64,000 nt of DNA from Sycobia sp. Sy_11 (lineage: Eukaryota; Arthropoda; Insecta; Hymenoptera; Epichrysomallidae): positions 508,501 through 572,500 of the forward strand of contig JACCIC010000022.1 of the NCBI GenBank assembly GCA_018907035.1, in the 5' to 3' direction. Made by a program: the position numbers and the translations under genes. The notes under the pieces are model-generated. The model saw nothing but the letters and a program-made list of their open reading frames with translations. It did no database searches and was not told the origin of the DNA. Shown here piece after piece: positions 11,812 to 25,379 of the stretch (position 1 is the stretch's first letter; every line of letters begins with the position of its first letter).

Positions 11812-12827
11812 CTGCGTCCGGACCTACGCGCGTCTCGCTCGCTCTAGTATACTATGCATACGGGATGCTCGTGTTATATACGCGCGCCGCGTCGCGCCGC
11901 CGGCTGCCGATCGGTCCCCCGTCACGTTTTGCGCAAGCGGGGGCGCGCGGCGTGGCGTAACGGCTGCATCGGGGAGACAAATAATTACGAGCTCCAACGT
12001 ACCAAGCCAATTCTCACGGATGCTAGCGTGAGCAAAAATTTCACCGCGTCCAGTCGATGCCCTGGCGATCTTCTCTACGATTTGATCCGGGATTATTTTT
12101 AAATCGTTCCATTAGTTGTCCATCGTTAATAAATCACTGATGTAATATATTGCTCAACGAACGGTATGCTGGATACATTTGATTTTCAGGATTACTAGAT
12201 CGAGGCCGCCAAAGGATGATTTCGCGACGACATATACAATAATTGACGATTCGTCCCGAAGACGCGCAAAACTCGACGTTTCCAATAAAAGGCAGTGACG
12301 ATTCGACAAGCGTCAGGACGAGTAGTACGTTTTAGCGTTCTCTGCGACGCCAAGTAACACAACTATCATAGCTCAATGCCTGCAGTTTGCGGCGCAAAAG
12401 TATGATTAAAAGCAAAAGCATGCTCTGGCAAAAAAGCATAAATGATTCCGCTTCCGACAGAAAATCGAAACTTATGCTAGCCTTCTCCGAAACTATAGCA
12501 AACGTTCGAGTTTTTGTCGCAAAAACTGTCAAAAAATACTAAAAATTAAATGAATTATAAATAGCAAATTATAAAATTAATCAAATTAAATTTTTTAATT
12601 AAGTAAAAATAAATTTTTTTTAAATAAGTAAAAAATAATTATAATTATTTTAAATTTCTACTTGAATGGTCTTTTTGGTTACAAAAAATTTATTTCGTAT
12701 AGATCGTATATCTCGTAATGCAAATTAACATAATAATAAAAAAAGGATTTGTTTGTACGAAAAAATACAGTTATATATACAGATACAGGTATATTAATAC
12801 AACAATATTTTTATTATAAGCCATGTT

Positions 12828-12850
12828 AAATCTTCAAAATTTGAAGATTT
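12828..12850. repeat. Short perfect inverted repeat, 11-bp stem
   Basis: AAATCTTCAAA, one central base, TTTGAAGATTT. There is no U-run typical of a terminator and no nearby gene. It is probably incidental in AT-rich DNA. Confidence 0.4.
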
Positions 12851-14506
12851 AGGCGTTCAAAGTCCATGAAGATTTCGATCGAAAATTGGAAGATGGAAAA
12901 TTCCATTGAAACCTTCTATTATTTTTATTAAATAGACAAATATAACTTTTCACGGTGATCGTAATTATGAATCATAAACGCTCGAATCATAATTCCAACT
13001 ACATCAACTAAAATTGCGCATAATTCCAGACGATTCCAGATCAGAAATGATACCCAATTGTCTTTAGAATCCCGTGTATTCGTGGTAAATGCAGTCTTGT
13101 CAAAAGTATTAAGAAATTGTCGAAACGCGCTTTTTTCTTTTATTCTTTTAATTAAAGATCTCTTTTTGATTATATTTTTACTTTTTAAAAATGAGAAAAG
13201 TTAAATCGAATTTTTTCTAAAGATAATTATGGACTATCTTTGTCCAACAGAACATAATTATCCTCTCAATATTCACAGATCGTGTAAATAATATCGATCG
13301 TCTGCATCGCTCGTATATCAGCCAGAGCGATCGTGATCCTTTCATCCCTCGTTAATTACAAATAACTATATCACTTGTCGCGGCTCGCGCATGTTTCCAT
13401 AAAGATTAGACGCATTAGGCGTGTAAAATCAAAATGCGAGACCTCGCGCTCGGGGCAATTGCGCCGAAGTTTTTTGACGGGCGGGTTCCGACGATCGGCC
13501 GGGACCTTGAAAGAATCGCCGAGTCGACGTCTCCCCCGTTCGCACGCGCGCGTGGCGCGGGCCGCGTCCGTGCCCGAGTCCAACGAATGAAAGGGGGCGG
13601 GCGGAGGAAAAACTCGCATCATACCGCGTATATACTATACATACGCGCAATATCGGGGAGAATTTTGCTCCTTTCTTTTTTGTTTTTGTCTTTGTTTTTT
13701 TTTTTTTTTATATAACGTTACGCGGCCTAACTAGTTCCCAGCGACACCGCAGGGAGCTTTTTTCACGTTGATACATAGGTATTGTACGGGGGAGAAGATT
13801 TTTCAACGATTTTATACGTTAAACTCAACAAGTTACGCATCAAGTTTTTAATGCCTCGTTGGGAAGGGAAAATATTTCGTACGGCTTGCAGAAGCGTGCA
13901 AGTCGAGGACCCGTTCGCATGTCCATTCGAAACTTGCCGCATTAAATATTTATTTGAGAAAAGTTTGCGCGCGTTCCATTCGCGAGGGTAAAATCCCTCC
14001 TGCATTGCTTTGCCAAAGTGGATTTTAAGCACAGCTGGATGATGGCGAATTAGTATGAACTGTTGGTAAAGAAACGAAAATCATCCTTGTATCCAATCGC
14101 TCTTGGGAGCTGCATATAATAAGTAATTCAATATTTATACATAATCTTTTAATTTTCAATTAAAAAAAGAGTTTTTTTAATTGTTTTATGTCAAATCTTA
14201 TATAAATCTGTGTCTTAAAAATTGAAACATTGTTTAATAATAATATTTCTAATTTTCTTACTAAAAAAATTATAAAGCTTTCAGCGGTGCACACTATTAT
14301 TCTTTCAAGCTCTTGTATTTACGATATATCAGTTGGATTAATCTAGATTTTTTCTTATTTTAAGTAAATATTTTTCTACTTATTAGTTGGCCGTTTTCGT
14401 AACCATAATGTACGTCACTGTACAGTGTATTATATTCCATTGTAATGAAGCAAAATTATATCTATGCATCTTATTATCATATTTATTATACATACAATCA
14501 CATACG

Positions 14507-14510
<4 letters not shown>

Positions 14511-14565
<55 letters not shown>
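14511..14565. repeat. (TA)n microsatellite
   Basis: TA repeats interrupted by TTTA near 14551. Confidence 0.9.
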
Positions 14566-15494
14566 GCATCTTTCGCGCATGAAAATGCAACGCAATTTAC
14601 GTACAAAGTGCTTTGCAACACGAATATATCATATAACTGTAAATTTTGGATGCTGACTCTATATATAACTCAATAAATTGCTAGTCGTGGATCGATATGT
14701 AGTTTTCGAAACAAGGTCTAAAACCATTTTTTTCTGTTTTCGAAAGATAAATATTTGATGTATTATATATATTAAATCTTTTCATCTAGAATCAAATGTC
14801 TATACGCATGTCTTTAAAAGAAAAACTCAATAGTGAGGAGGTCAAACGCCATCTAAGAGTCAAATTCAAAACTGTATTCTAATATTTGAAATAAATGTTT
14901 CATATTTTGAAGGTAATCAGACTTTCCTCGCTCAGTCGTGAACAAATTTCCATTTTTACGAGGCATATATATCATACTTAGCATACACTGATAATCGATA
15001 ATTATCATCGTCTAGAAATCAAAAAAAAAAAAAAATTCATGTAAGATAATTCGAAAATATGCAAATCGTCCATATGTATGTGCTGCGGAAGAGTAAAATA
15101 TATCGAGCTGATGGCTCGTCTGTATCTTTCGAAACAATGCAAGACGAAAAGCTCGAGTCGCGAAAGGTGTACCGAGTACGCGGGGTAGGAAAAAAAGGGA
15201 GCAACGAACGGAAAAAAAGCAACGTGTGGTGGGGCGTGGGGTCAAAAAAAAAAGAAAAATTAAACGGAACAACGGCGACGAGAACGACCGACCTGAAAAC
15301 TGGAGGTAAAACGTAGAAAACAAAAATTAAAACAAAACAACAGTAACAACAAAAAAATACGAACGGACTAACGAAGAGAATGGAAAGACGCTTGCCGCGC
15401 CGTTGGGGGTTTCGGGAAAAAAGGCAGAAGCGAGACGGAAGATTATTGTACAGAGGCGAGAAAACGTTTTCAGATAGCCTCGCGCGTAGACTTC

Positions 15495-15591
<97 letters not shown>
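15495..15591. repeat. Compound (TA)n-(CG)n-(TG)n microsatellite
   Basis: Uninterrupted (TA)n to about 15542, then (CG)8-9, then (TG)n to 15591. Three alternating purine-pyrimidine tracts abut directly, a classic Z-DNA-prone arrangement. Confidence 0.95.
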
Positions 15592-15592
<1 letters not shown>

Positions 15593-16159
15593 ATCCCTGC
15601 CCGTGGCATCCGCCGAGGGGGTGTACAAGCGCCACCCCCCACCTCCCCTCGACCGAGAGGGCGGTGAGGTTGAGGGAGAACGAGCAAGACAGAGCGAGGG
15701 GGGGGGGGTTTGTTTGGTCCGGGGAACTATCGCGCGCGACCGTGATGCTGTATTGATCCGACGAGAAGAGCGAGCGCGGCAGCTAAAGTAAGCAGCCCAG
15801 CATCGCCACCGCCGCCACCGCCACCGTCGCTGGTGTAGAGCGTTGCCTTGGCAACCCACGGCCCCCTCGCCACTCCGTCCCGAGCTCATCCACGAGCTAG
15901 CGAGAGCCTGAGCGGGGGAGAGGGGGAGAGAGAGATAGAGAGAGAGAAACAGGGAGAGAGGATCCCAGATCGCCTCCCGGCCAGGGAGAGCAGCCCCATC
16001 CCTCTAACCACCCACCCAGCCGAAATGCACACTGCTCTCCACCACCACCATCAACATCGCCACCACCACCTTCCTCTCATCACACGCGTCGCCCGCGACT
16101 CGTCTCTCCCCCTTCCGCCTGCGTATCCCCCGCGATATCCCCCGCCTATATGTACATGC

Positions 16160-16169
<10 letters not shown>

Positions 16170-16205
<36 letters not shown>
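16170..16205. repeat. (TA)n microsatellite
   Basis: About 18 TA units after TATGTGTG. Confidence 0.9.
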
Positions 16206-16208
<3 letters not shown>

Positions 16209-16263
16209 ACCATACGTATACGGATGTATAATAACCTACATGAACGCGCGCGGTGGAGCCCGC

Positions 16264-16272
16264 TATATAAAA
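16264..16272 (+). promoter_or_regulatory. TATA-box-like motif in a GC-rich island
   Basis: GCCCGCTATATAAAACCCTC. The context is strongly GC-rich, which makes the motif stand out, but (TA)n tracts are close by and no gene follows. Confidence 0.2.
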
Positions 16273-16875
16273 CCCTCGCGCATTTGAACGCGAAAGCCTG
16301 CGCGTATATATACGTATGATATAAAGTGTGCCCGCGTGCAAGAGAGATATAGAGAGAAAGAGAGAGAGAGTGCAAAATTTTCTCCCACATCCTCCTTTTT
16401 CAACCCCCTCAACCCCTCGGGTATTCATATATATATATATAACAACGGGCTCGTTGGTACGTCTAACCGAGCTGGCCGGGCTTGAGGAGGGTGCTTTCTC
16501 CCGAGTCTCGCGGGTGTGAGAGTGGGGAGAGGGGGCAAAGAGCAAGAGAAAGAAAAGAAGAGAGAGATAGAGCTAAGCGAGCAAGGTCCACCCCTCGACC
16601 CCCAAGTGGACAATCTAAAGCGCTGAATTTAACTGTTTACCGAAACTGATGAGATTTTTTTTCTATACTTCAGATCCTACGTACGTTGTCACTCGGCGAG
16701 CAAAACGACTGCGCAGGACAATCGGTTCTTGGACCCTTTCCGACCCCCTCCCCCACCCTCTCACGCTTGCTCCCGGCGTACGTCTCTGAGATAAGAAGGC
16801 CGCCAAGGAAGTGGAGGGGCGAAAAACCGCATAATTTTTTCTCGGACATAGGTGGACGCGTATTTTACACGAGTA

Positions 16876-16921
16876 TGTGTGTGTGTGTGTGCGTGCGTGC
16901 GTGCGCGTGTGTGTGTGTGTG
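16876..16921. repeat. (TG)n/(CG) microsatellite
   Basis: TG units with GCGTGCGTGCGTGCGCG in the centre. Confidence 0.9.
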
Positions 16922-17009
16922 TTGGCTTGCATCCGATTTTCCATCCGATTGACTATTAGAATGCCAATTTTTTTCTTATTATACATATCTTAAAATTATA
17001 TATATATAT

Positions 17010-17042
<33 letters not shown>

Positions 17043-17083
17043 AAAAGAGAGAGAGAAAGAGAAAGAGAGAGAGAGAAAGAGAA

Positions 17084-17114
<31 letters not shown>

Positions 17115-17118
17115 GCAC

Positions 17119-17161
<43 letters not shown>

Positions 17162-17192
17162 AGAAGAGAGAGAGAGGAGAGAGAGAGAGAGG
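17010..17192. repeat. Long (GA)n polypurine tract
   Basis: 183 nt that are almost pure purine on the + strand, with AAA and GAAG interruptions and a single GGCACAG break near 17114-17120. A short (TA)n precedes it. Mirror-symmetric segments could form triplex (H-DNA). Confidence 0.95.
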
Positions 17193-19569
17193 AAGTGACT
17201 GGGGTGAGAGAGCTCGGTAATCAACTCGTGCGAAGTCGTAGCTAGTGGGGAATATATTTTATACAATGGCTTGCCTGGAAAAGTGATCCATTCGGCGATC
17301 TGCATGATAAAGGATCGAGGGGGAGGGTGCATTATTAATGCGTGCGCGTTAACTAGACGTCATCATATAGAGATAAGGACAGTCGATTTAACTAGCATCC
17401 CCTTAGGTTTTAATCATCTGTACATGCACTGATTTTACTTTTAACTCATTGCAAGATTTATTATTCTTTCATATTTGAAAGAAATTGTCTTCGTCGTAAT
17501 TTTAATCTTTTGAGACATGATAGTCTTTCTAATCCTTCAATATCTTTATGGAAAAAAAAGTTTATTTCTCTCACACAATATTATTCGGTACTTTAAAAAC
17601 ACTTTCACGATGTTAAACTATTTCAACTTTACATCGATAAAAATATTTACAACACTGATATCTAGGCTTGTTTATTATTTTAAATGTATTAAAAAAAAAA
17701 AAAAACAAATATTTAATTCATATTATACTCACTATCGGTATTAGTTATGGATATGGAATAATATCACCTAATAAGCGCTAAAAAAACTTTAAATTTTCAA
17801 GGACAATCAGTTAGCCTCGTAAAAATGTATCAATTTTTTTGATTATTTGGACATGGCGAGATAATTTTGTCAGATTCTGATGCATAATTATTAAATTAAA
17901 GTTAAATATTAGACATAGAAATTGAATCAAAGTAACTTCTTAAACCTCCTCATACAAGGTAAAATGTTACACTTCGTTATATAATTCTGACCTTTATGGT
18001 TTTCAACATAATTTTTCCTCCTGTCGACTGTCGATGTATGAAGTTCAGTAGCGAACTAATTTACTCTATAACCCGTGCATAATTCATTTTATCCATGCTC
18101 TTCAAGCGCAAACAGCGAACCAACATGAAGCGCATCTCCCGACGAATTACACGATAGCCGCGTCAATCGATTTCTGTAATATGCGGATCCCAGCAACCTA
18201 TCCTCGTGGCAAAGGTCACGCGCACCCACACCACCGTAGCCCGAATATATTATAATAACCGCTGAGAGCCCAGGAAAAAACTCGAGACTGTAATTTGCTT
18301 GGTATATATAGCTAATGGTATAGGATCCATATCCCAGCACAACGACTCGACCCGATCTTTACGGGAGAAGCGTAAAACAATCGGGGCGTTGAATCGCGAC
18401 CTCTGACCTCTCCTATATTGTCTCCCCTCCTCGCTTCTACGGAGGGGCGAACCTTTTTTCTGCACCATGGGAGAGGGGTGGAGTGAGCAAAAATATACGA
18501 AATTTAAATATTATTTCGACTGTATTAAAAGGTTTGTCAAATGTTAACTTGCAATTAAAGGATTCTAAAGCAGTATCTATACATCTTAAATCTATACATC
18601 CTCATTACTATCTTCGTTTCTTATGTTCTATATCCGGACTGGGGCACCCGATGTTTTTTCGGAATGTCGAGTCGAGTAGTATGTTTATTATCTTATCTAA
18701 TAATTATAACTAAACTTTATTCTTCCAGCTATTGGGAATAAAAATGTATGAATAAAAAACTGTCAAAAAATAGTCTACTCGAATCCAGTGTAATCCATAG
18801 ACATATGATTTTGACTATCCCTTTTAAAAAATATTATAACGTGCATGAAGGATCAAACTATGATTTCTTTTATCCCTTTGTACTTTTAAATTTGGAAAAA
18901 ATACCAAGAAATATAGTATAGCTAAATTCTAAGACCACAAATACAAATTCTGCAAATGCTAAATTCCCAAATATTTAACCCAAAAAATCTTACAAATACT
19001 ATGGGATCATCTATTTCATCTAGTTACTGAGAATCAAAGCTGCTCGAATCAGAATTTTCATCAATTTACAGCTTTACGAAAAATCACCTTTCATTACAGG
19101 CATGAATATATTTTTTTATATATAATTTTCTTAATTTTACATTAAAATTCCATTTAAGGTCGTTTATACAAAACATAACTCGGTTTTGAATTAAATCGCT
19201 TGTAAAAAAAAATTGTTGAGTTGTAAAAAAAAAATCTAGAAAATTATTATACTTTGGCTCATCAAGTTTGGTTACTAATGGTATTTAAATTGATTAATGT
19301 GTTACAGTATATGCATCGATAACTTTTTAAAATTCTATAATAATTTTGATTTTTTTGAAGTCTTAAGCTGCCTGTATGTCCGATACTGACATAATTTGAC
19401 CTCCCTGGGACAACCGCATGAGCCTGCGATTCTTTCTCCTCTCGAGTATACTCGCTCGAGTGCTTTCGTATCGGAGAGTACTCCCCCCTCCCCATACACA
19501 CACAAAACGATTTCTCCCTCCCCTGCTCTTTAGAACTCGGCTGTCTTCCCTTATTTTCGTTTTTCCCTG

Positions 19570-19570
<1 letters not shown>

Positions 19571-19646
<76 letters not shown>
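19571..19646. repeat. (TA)38 microsatellite
   Basis: 76 nt of uninterrupted TA. Confidence 0.95.
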
Positions 19647-19648
<2 letters not shown>

Positions 19649-20676
19649 AGTTTGGCACCTACGTCGCTCATCGCTCGAGCTTGCGTAAATGTGCGCGTCA
19701 TTGCAAACAAAGCGACAAAGAGAGAGGGGGAATAAATAGCATTATGTCCATTGCCATCATATAATGTACTCTGTTGCTTTGGTCAACTCATTTCTGACAA
19801 GAGCTTTTACTGTAACAGTTCGTTAGGTAATTAATGGAAATGTGCAACTATTGCTCTTCACTCGCGCCCTCTCCTCTATTTCTTACTCTGGCTTTCCTCA
19901 TTTCTTTCTGATTTCGCTTTATTTTAACAAATATAATCAACATAATGAAATTCAAAGTATAAATTTAATTGAATTTGCCCATATAACAATTATTCAAAGA
20001 AGGCTGCTTAAAGTATAGGAAACAGATAATTTTATTTTATTAGTAAATGAAAAAATTAATATTGTTCACTAACAATATTTTATTACCAGTTTATCTTTAC
20101 GAAAACACAATAAGCTTCTGGGTACGTAAATTGCATAATCTATTAAGTGTCATTTCTGTGAGTAGAGCGATCAAAGTAGGCTGAGGACATCTACTTTAAA
20201 TATGGGCGAGTCTTCAATTTATCAGATGTAGTAATATTGAAATGGCTTATAATAAAGTTTTATTTTTCTAACGTACAAATTTTATTTTTTAATCTAGTCA
20301 TTCATTTTCAACTGTATTACCTCGTTTCGCCAAGCATAATTTGATCGTAAAGAGCATGAGGACTACGAAGAAAACTTTAGTAAAATCCTTCACAAGGACG
20401 CGATAACATTAGATTCCATGGAATGCACGAAAATATTGAAAGTTTCAAATTGAACTTTCAAAATATTTTTGTAATGATATATAAAAACAAAATGTTATTA
20501 CTATTATTAATATTTTGGACGTTACGTAAGTTATTTCAAATGTGACCAAACCGAATAAAACTCTATTGGGCATATTTCGTCTTCTTTATTCGCTTCTAGC
20601 ATCAATTTACAATGGTATTTTTCCAATAAACATTCTTCAAAAGAAAAAGTAAAATTCAACCGTTTTATCTCCGTAT

Positions 20677-20755
20677 CATTGTTATGCCGATAAGATCTAC
20701 ATTGTTCCGAGCCATTATTGCCAATCCTTTATTCTATTGTGCGAATCATTATTGG
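20677..20755. promoter_or_regulatory. Cluster of SOX-like sites (putative enhancer fragment)
   Basis: Within 80 nt are CATTGTTATG, CATTGTTCC, CCATTATTGCC, CTATTGTGC and CATTATTGG, all close to the SOX core (A/T)(A/T)CAA(A/T)G on one strand or the other. SoxB factors are neural regulators, which would fit a neural bHLH gene nearby. AT-rich DNA yields such matches by chance. Confidence 0.15.
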
Positions 20756-23163
20756 TTTTATAAGAATGGTTCAGTAAGTGGATAAATAATGCAGGTAAGT
20801 ATTATTCTAGTTTTATTCTTAAGAATTATAGACTGTTGTTAAAATTTCTGTATCTAAGAGTCTAATACACATCAGTTTATAAACTAGACGAAATTTAATA
20901 AGAATAATTTTAAGAAATAATTTAAAAATTTTTGGTAAAATGGAGAAAATTGATAGTGAAATCGTGAATTTCTGATAATATACTGTATCGCTTATTTGAA
21001 ACAGAAAAAATAACGAATCGTTTTATAATCGTCTTGGTGTTTTTATTCTGAGTCATCGATCTTACAACACTAAAATATTTTATGTATATATATATATATA
21101 TATATTTGCAATCATATTAAGTTCTTCAGATGAAGCCTATAATCACTCAATCTCTTATTCAGATATGAAAATTTTAAAATTGAAAAATTTTTCATTATAG
21201 TATGACCAATTACGAAATTAAAATGTATGAAAAGTAACATGATTTTATTGAAATTCAAGACAATAATTTGAAAGAGTAATTTTTCTGTCGGTTCAAATAT
21301 TTGATAAATAAAATTGTATTAAAATAAATTATGTTAACGCATCAGTAATTAAATTTTTAATCCAGCCGCACTTCATGTTTATAAATTATTCTCAACCGAG
21401 CAAGTCAGCAGCGTTACTCGTAAAGTAAATGCTTTAATTCTCTATACCGACAGTCCGTGCTTGGAATTTGCCCACGGAAGCGGCTTAAATTTTCATTTCA
21501 TACGAATTTACTTTCTTAAACGGTGACAGTTCGAAGTGGGAAAAAAAGGTTTTACAGTAAGAAAAAAAATACGTTTCAAGCTTTTTTTTAGATTAAGCTC
21601 TTTTGTCTGCTCGTAGAAGGTAATGTTCTCTATGTGTTAGAGAGACATAGGTACATAGATACACAAGTAGCTTTATTTATATTTTCATATAAAAAAAGGA
21701 AATATCATAAAAATTTTTATACATTACGAAAATAAAATACATAATCTATAAAATCAGTAATAAGATAGCGTAGTGGAAAAAATGCTACAATTAAAATTAT
21801 AGCGCAAAAAGAAAGGAAACAAAAAATGAAGAAGAAAGTTTTCTTTGAGTATAATAAAATTTCATTCTAGTAATTCTATCAGTGGATTTAGATAAAACCA
21901 ATATATTTGTTATTATATTTGCCAATCATTCTATCTATTCATGGATATCATGATTGCGAATTTCATCAGGATCGGAATTTCAAAAAAAAGCATATACTGG
22001 ACTTGGCAAGATCTTCTATCAGTTTTAGTGCAGCTACTGGAATGTGCAAATTCTTTGACTCCCTTCTCAGAAAATCTTTTGAGACACTTCTGGAGAATAG
22101 AAGCTTCAGACATTCAGAAAGATGCTCAGTTCTTGAAAAGTAGAAGAAAATCCACAACGAGGAAGTTCTGAAAACAAAACGTGCAAAAAGACGATCTAAG
22201 AGATTAAACGTTTGAATAGTCGAAGATCTGACCATGCTGTAGATGTTTTACATTTACATTTATAATACATGCACTTTTTCAAAGGTTCGGAAAGATTCCC
22301 TGTGTAAATAAAATTCTACGAATCAATAAATAGGTTTTCTATATGAATTTTTCAGAGATCTTCCAATGTTTACCCGCGTTCGATCTGATTTTATCGGGTA
22401 CGCATCATCATCGCTCGCATTCGTGCGCTAATTTCAATGGATGACAGATGGCTGATAATGATCCATTGTAACCATTCCAGTACTGATAATTCAAGTCGAC
22501 TATCCATGAAATGGTATTGGACGATTGAAAATTAAAAGTGCAGGAGTTAACTGGGCCTGTATGCATATCATCAAAATGATTGCATTACATTATACATAAA
22601 TATTCGTTAACTTTTGTTAACAAGTCAATATTTTGTCAACATGTTAATATTTTGTTAATATAGCAAAAATTTCTTAATTGAGCTCCAAATTTCTACCCCA
22701 TGCATCATATTTTTCATATTTATCTCTTTTCGGACTTTCACCTGTTTTGAAATAAGGTGTAATGGCCAGATGGTGCGAGATTCGGATAGGATGTTGGGAT
22801 CATTGTTGAGAAAAACTAAATGCTTATTTTGAGAATTTTGAATATTCTCATTATTCAGAAGGATATAGAAAATAATAGAAGCGCCTTGGACGAAATTTGA
22901 ACATTTTCCCTTCAAAATCTCGGATTTATCCAATCACCCTCACAATATTCTAATACATAATTTATACCAACGGTTGATGCGCATCTTAAACATAATATAA
23001 TCAACAACGGCAACGACTTTGGCTAATCCGAGTTACTCGTGAATACAACAAGATAGCACTCTGCAAAACTATCGATTTTATAAAGAACCATCACAAATTC
23101 TCCTAATGTAAGAATCGGTAATAACGCATTAGCTTCCAGCTTGATTCATCTCCCAGCCTGCAT

Positions 23164-23218
23164 AACAACAACAACAACAACAACAACAACAATAATAATA
23201 ATAATAATAATAATAATA
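23164..23218. repeat. (AAC)n-(AAT)n trinucleotide repeat
   Basis: Nine or so ACA units change to nine or so ATA units with no gap. The same two-part structure recurs at 34937-35028. Confidence 0.95.
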
Positions 23219-23366
23219 GCAATCATATTTGGATGCGTAGCAACCTGTGAAATTTCAGAGGGCGTGAAACGCGGCCGTTAGTCGTTATGGTACATATATG
23301 CAACTCGGGTGTACGACCCGTTGTTTCACCTGAGCTCTTGAACGCGCGTGCGCGAATCACACAAAG

Positions 23367-23369
<3 letters not shown>

Positions 23370-23418
<49 letters not shown>
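23370..23418. repeat. (TA)n microsatellite
   Basis: About 24 TA units. Confidence 0.95.
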
Positions 23419-23423
<5 letters not shown>

Positions 23424-23651
23424 ACAGTTCGCAATGTACAACGCGTGGGCACGCCCACGCGAACGCGCGCTCGCGACCGTCGTTCGTTCCCCACCGCGCA
23501 TCTGCCGCGGGCAATGCAATAAGCGCGCGAATCCAGCATGGCATCAGAGCGAATATATGGGATCGTCGGTGCGTACCGGGAAAATTAATGTTCGAGTAAT
23601 AATTCCTCGCACCCCTTATATTCACCTATACTCATAGTTATACTCTCACCC

Positions 23652-23654
<3 letters not shown>

Positions 23655-23723
<69 letters not shown>
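23655..23723. repeat. (TC)n microsatellite
   Basis: TC units with one TTT interruption near 23707. Confidence 0.95.
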
Positions 23724-25379
23724 GATCTAATAGACGTAACGATTACAAAAGTAATGGGTAATCGAGGAAATAGATCGAAAATCGATGGATCCCGATGATT
23801 GAGAAGAAATACTCTTCGAAAGAAATAAGTCGCGTAGAGAAGGCTAATTAATCGTTGGAAGGCGTAGTCTTAAGTTTTAATTTCAGCTTCTTTTCCAGAT
23901 TTTTTTTCCTTTACATATAGTTCCTTTTTTGTAATATCTTATGATACTCAGAATTACTCTTAGCTCTACAGATAATTAATCGTTATAGATTTCTTATTAA
24001 AATTTTAAACAGAATTTTCAATTTCTTCTTTCAATGGAAAATGCAAGACAAATAAAGTTTAAAATATCAAAAAGTATAAATAAATTTATTTTACGAATAA
24101 AAAACCTGAACTTCTTTCTGATGTTCGAGTTTTGAAACTTAGTTCGTATAAAATTGTTTTGAAAAATCATATATTGAAATTAATTCTTCAACTTTTAGTC
24201 ATTGAAATAAGAATGCAAATGAAATGCAATATGTTCAGAAATGGTTGTTACGAGTCCATGGATCTTACAATCCAAGATTTGAAACTTAATCGATACTATA
24301 TCAAAAATATATACGTGTTTTTATTTTACAATATAATAATATCAACTATTAGAAATATAAAATATTCTTCATAAAATAACGTTATTAGTTAAAATTAATG
24401 AAAATCTATATGTGTTAGGAGGAGCGAGATGGGAAAAGAGGGTAAGAAGAAATCTATAACGGTAGATTTACGTGGCCATATAAAAGAAGAGAGCAGTGTC
24501 GAATGAATTTATAGCGAGACCTGGCGAGAACCTAGACAGATAATGGTCAGAGCCTATATAAGAATTGTATTTTCTTTATCATTTGACATAAAATTCTCAT
24601 TTGGATAATACCTTAATGTATTTTTTTTTTTTGGTTATAAATTAAAAATTAAAAGTATTTATATCCAATATTTCTTAACAAATTAAGAGAAATTTTCACC
24701 GGTCTTGCAGTCTTATTATTATGATAGTCAACCTTTCCTTGTTTATAAGCACCCGCATAGAATCTAAAAAATAAAATTTTTATTATGATAACTGTTGTGA
24801 AAGAGAAATATGATGAGCAAAAGACGGCCTGATTGGCTTCCGAAACTTATCGACTCGTATCATATTAAATTGAATCGAAAGTTTTTTACAAGTTTTTTTG
24901 AATTTTCTTTTTTTTGTTTCTTTTACGAAATTATTTATCGTAAAATAATAAAATAATAAGCAAAAAATGATTTCATTATCAACTTCGTAAAAAATACTTG
25001 ACATAACTTCTTTTGCGAATTCGTTAACGATTTCAACATATTATGTAACAGATATGCATGTAATAATGCCATAATTTTTTTTTTCAATTTTAGCTTGGAA
25101 AAGGATCTTTGTTTGGAAAAATATGTAATCATTAATATCACAAGAAATGTTATAACTGTGCAAATATTTCACAAAATATTCTGTAGCTCTTATTTTCAAT
25201 AATTAACGAAGAAAAAGAACAACAAATCCTGAATATGTTTCTTGATCTACTTCACATTTTATGCGTTCCAAAACTTCTTAAACTCTCGTCACGATCCTTT
25301 TGGGAACGTGTATTGATTGTTGTCTTAATATAGGATTGAACTCAGAAATCAGTATCGTAGGATTTCAAGATAGTTATCG

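Larger units (their letters stand above)
11040..12110. other. GC-rich island with TATA motif, no recognised gene
   Basis: About 1 kb of GC-rich, CpG-containing sequence with (GT)n, (TC)n and a TATAAAAG at 11668. No frame shows a domain. Confidence 0.4.
12110..15380. other. Non-coding, AT-rich with a GC-rich patch at 13.4-13.6 kb
   Basis: Contains the short palindrome at 12828, a GC-rich patch at about 13380-13640, (TA)n at 14511-14565 and A-rich runs near 15019 and 15246. No gene recognised. Confidence 0.5.
15380..16630. other. GC-rich island around compound repeats, no recognised gene
   Basis: GC-rich sequence around the (TA)-(CG)-(TG) repeat, with a run of nine G near 15700 and CACCACCAC-rich sequence near 16040-16075. 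The longest open frames depend on the repeats. Confidence 0.4.

Noticed and set aside
15037..15687. 216-codon - strand open frame
   Set aside because: Contains the Thr-His and Tyr-Ile runs of the compound microsatellite and an unstructured Phe-rich part; no motif.
21907..22240. Possible transposase fragment
   Set aside because: Open on both strands and of fair complexity, but no catalytic or helix-turn-helix motif could be recognised in any frame.
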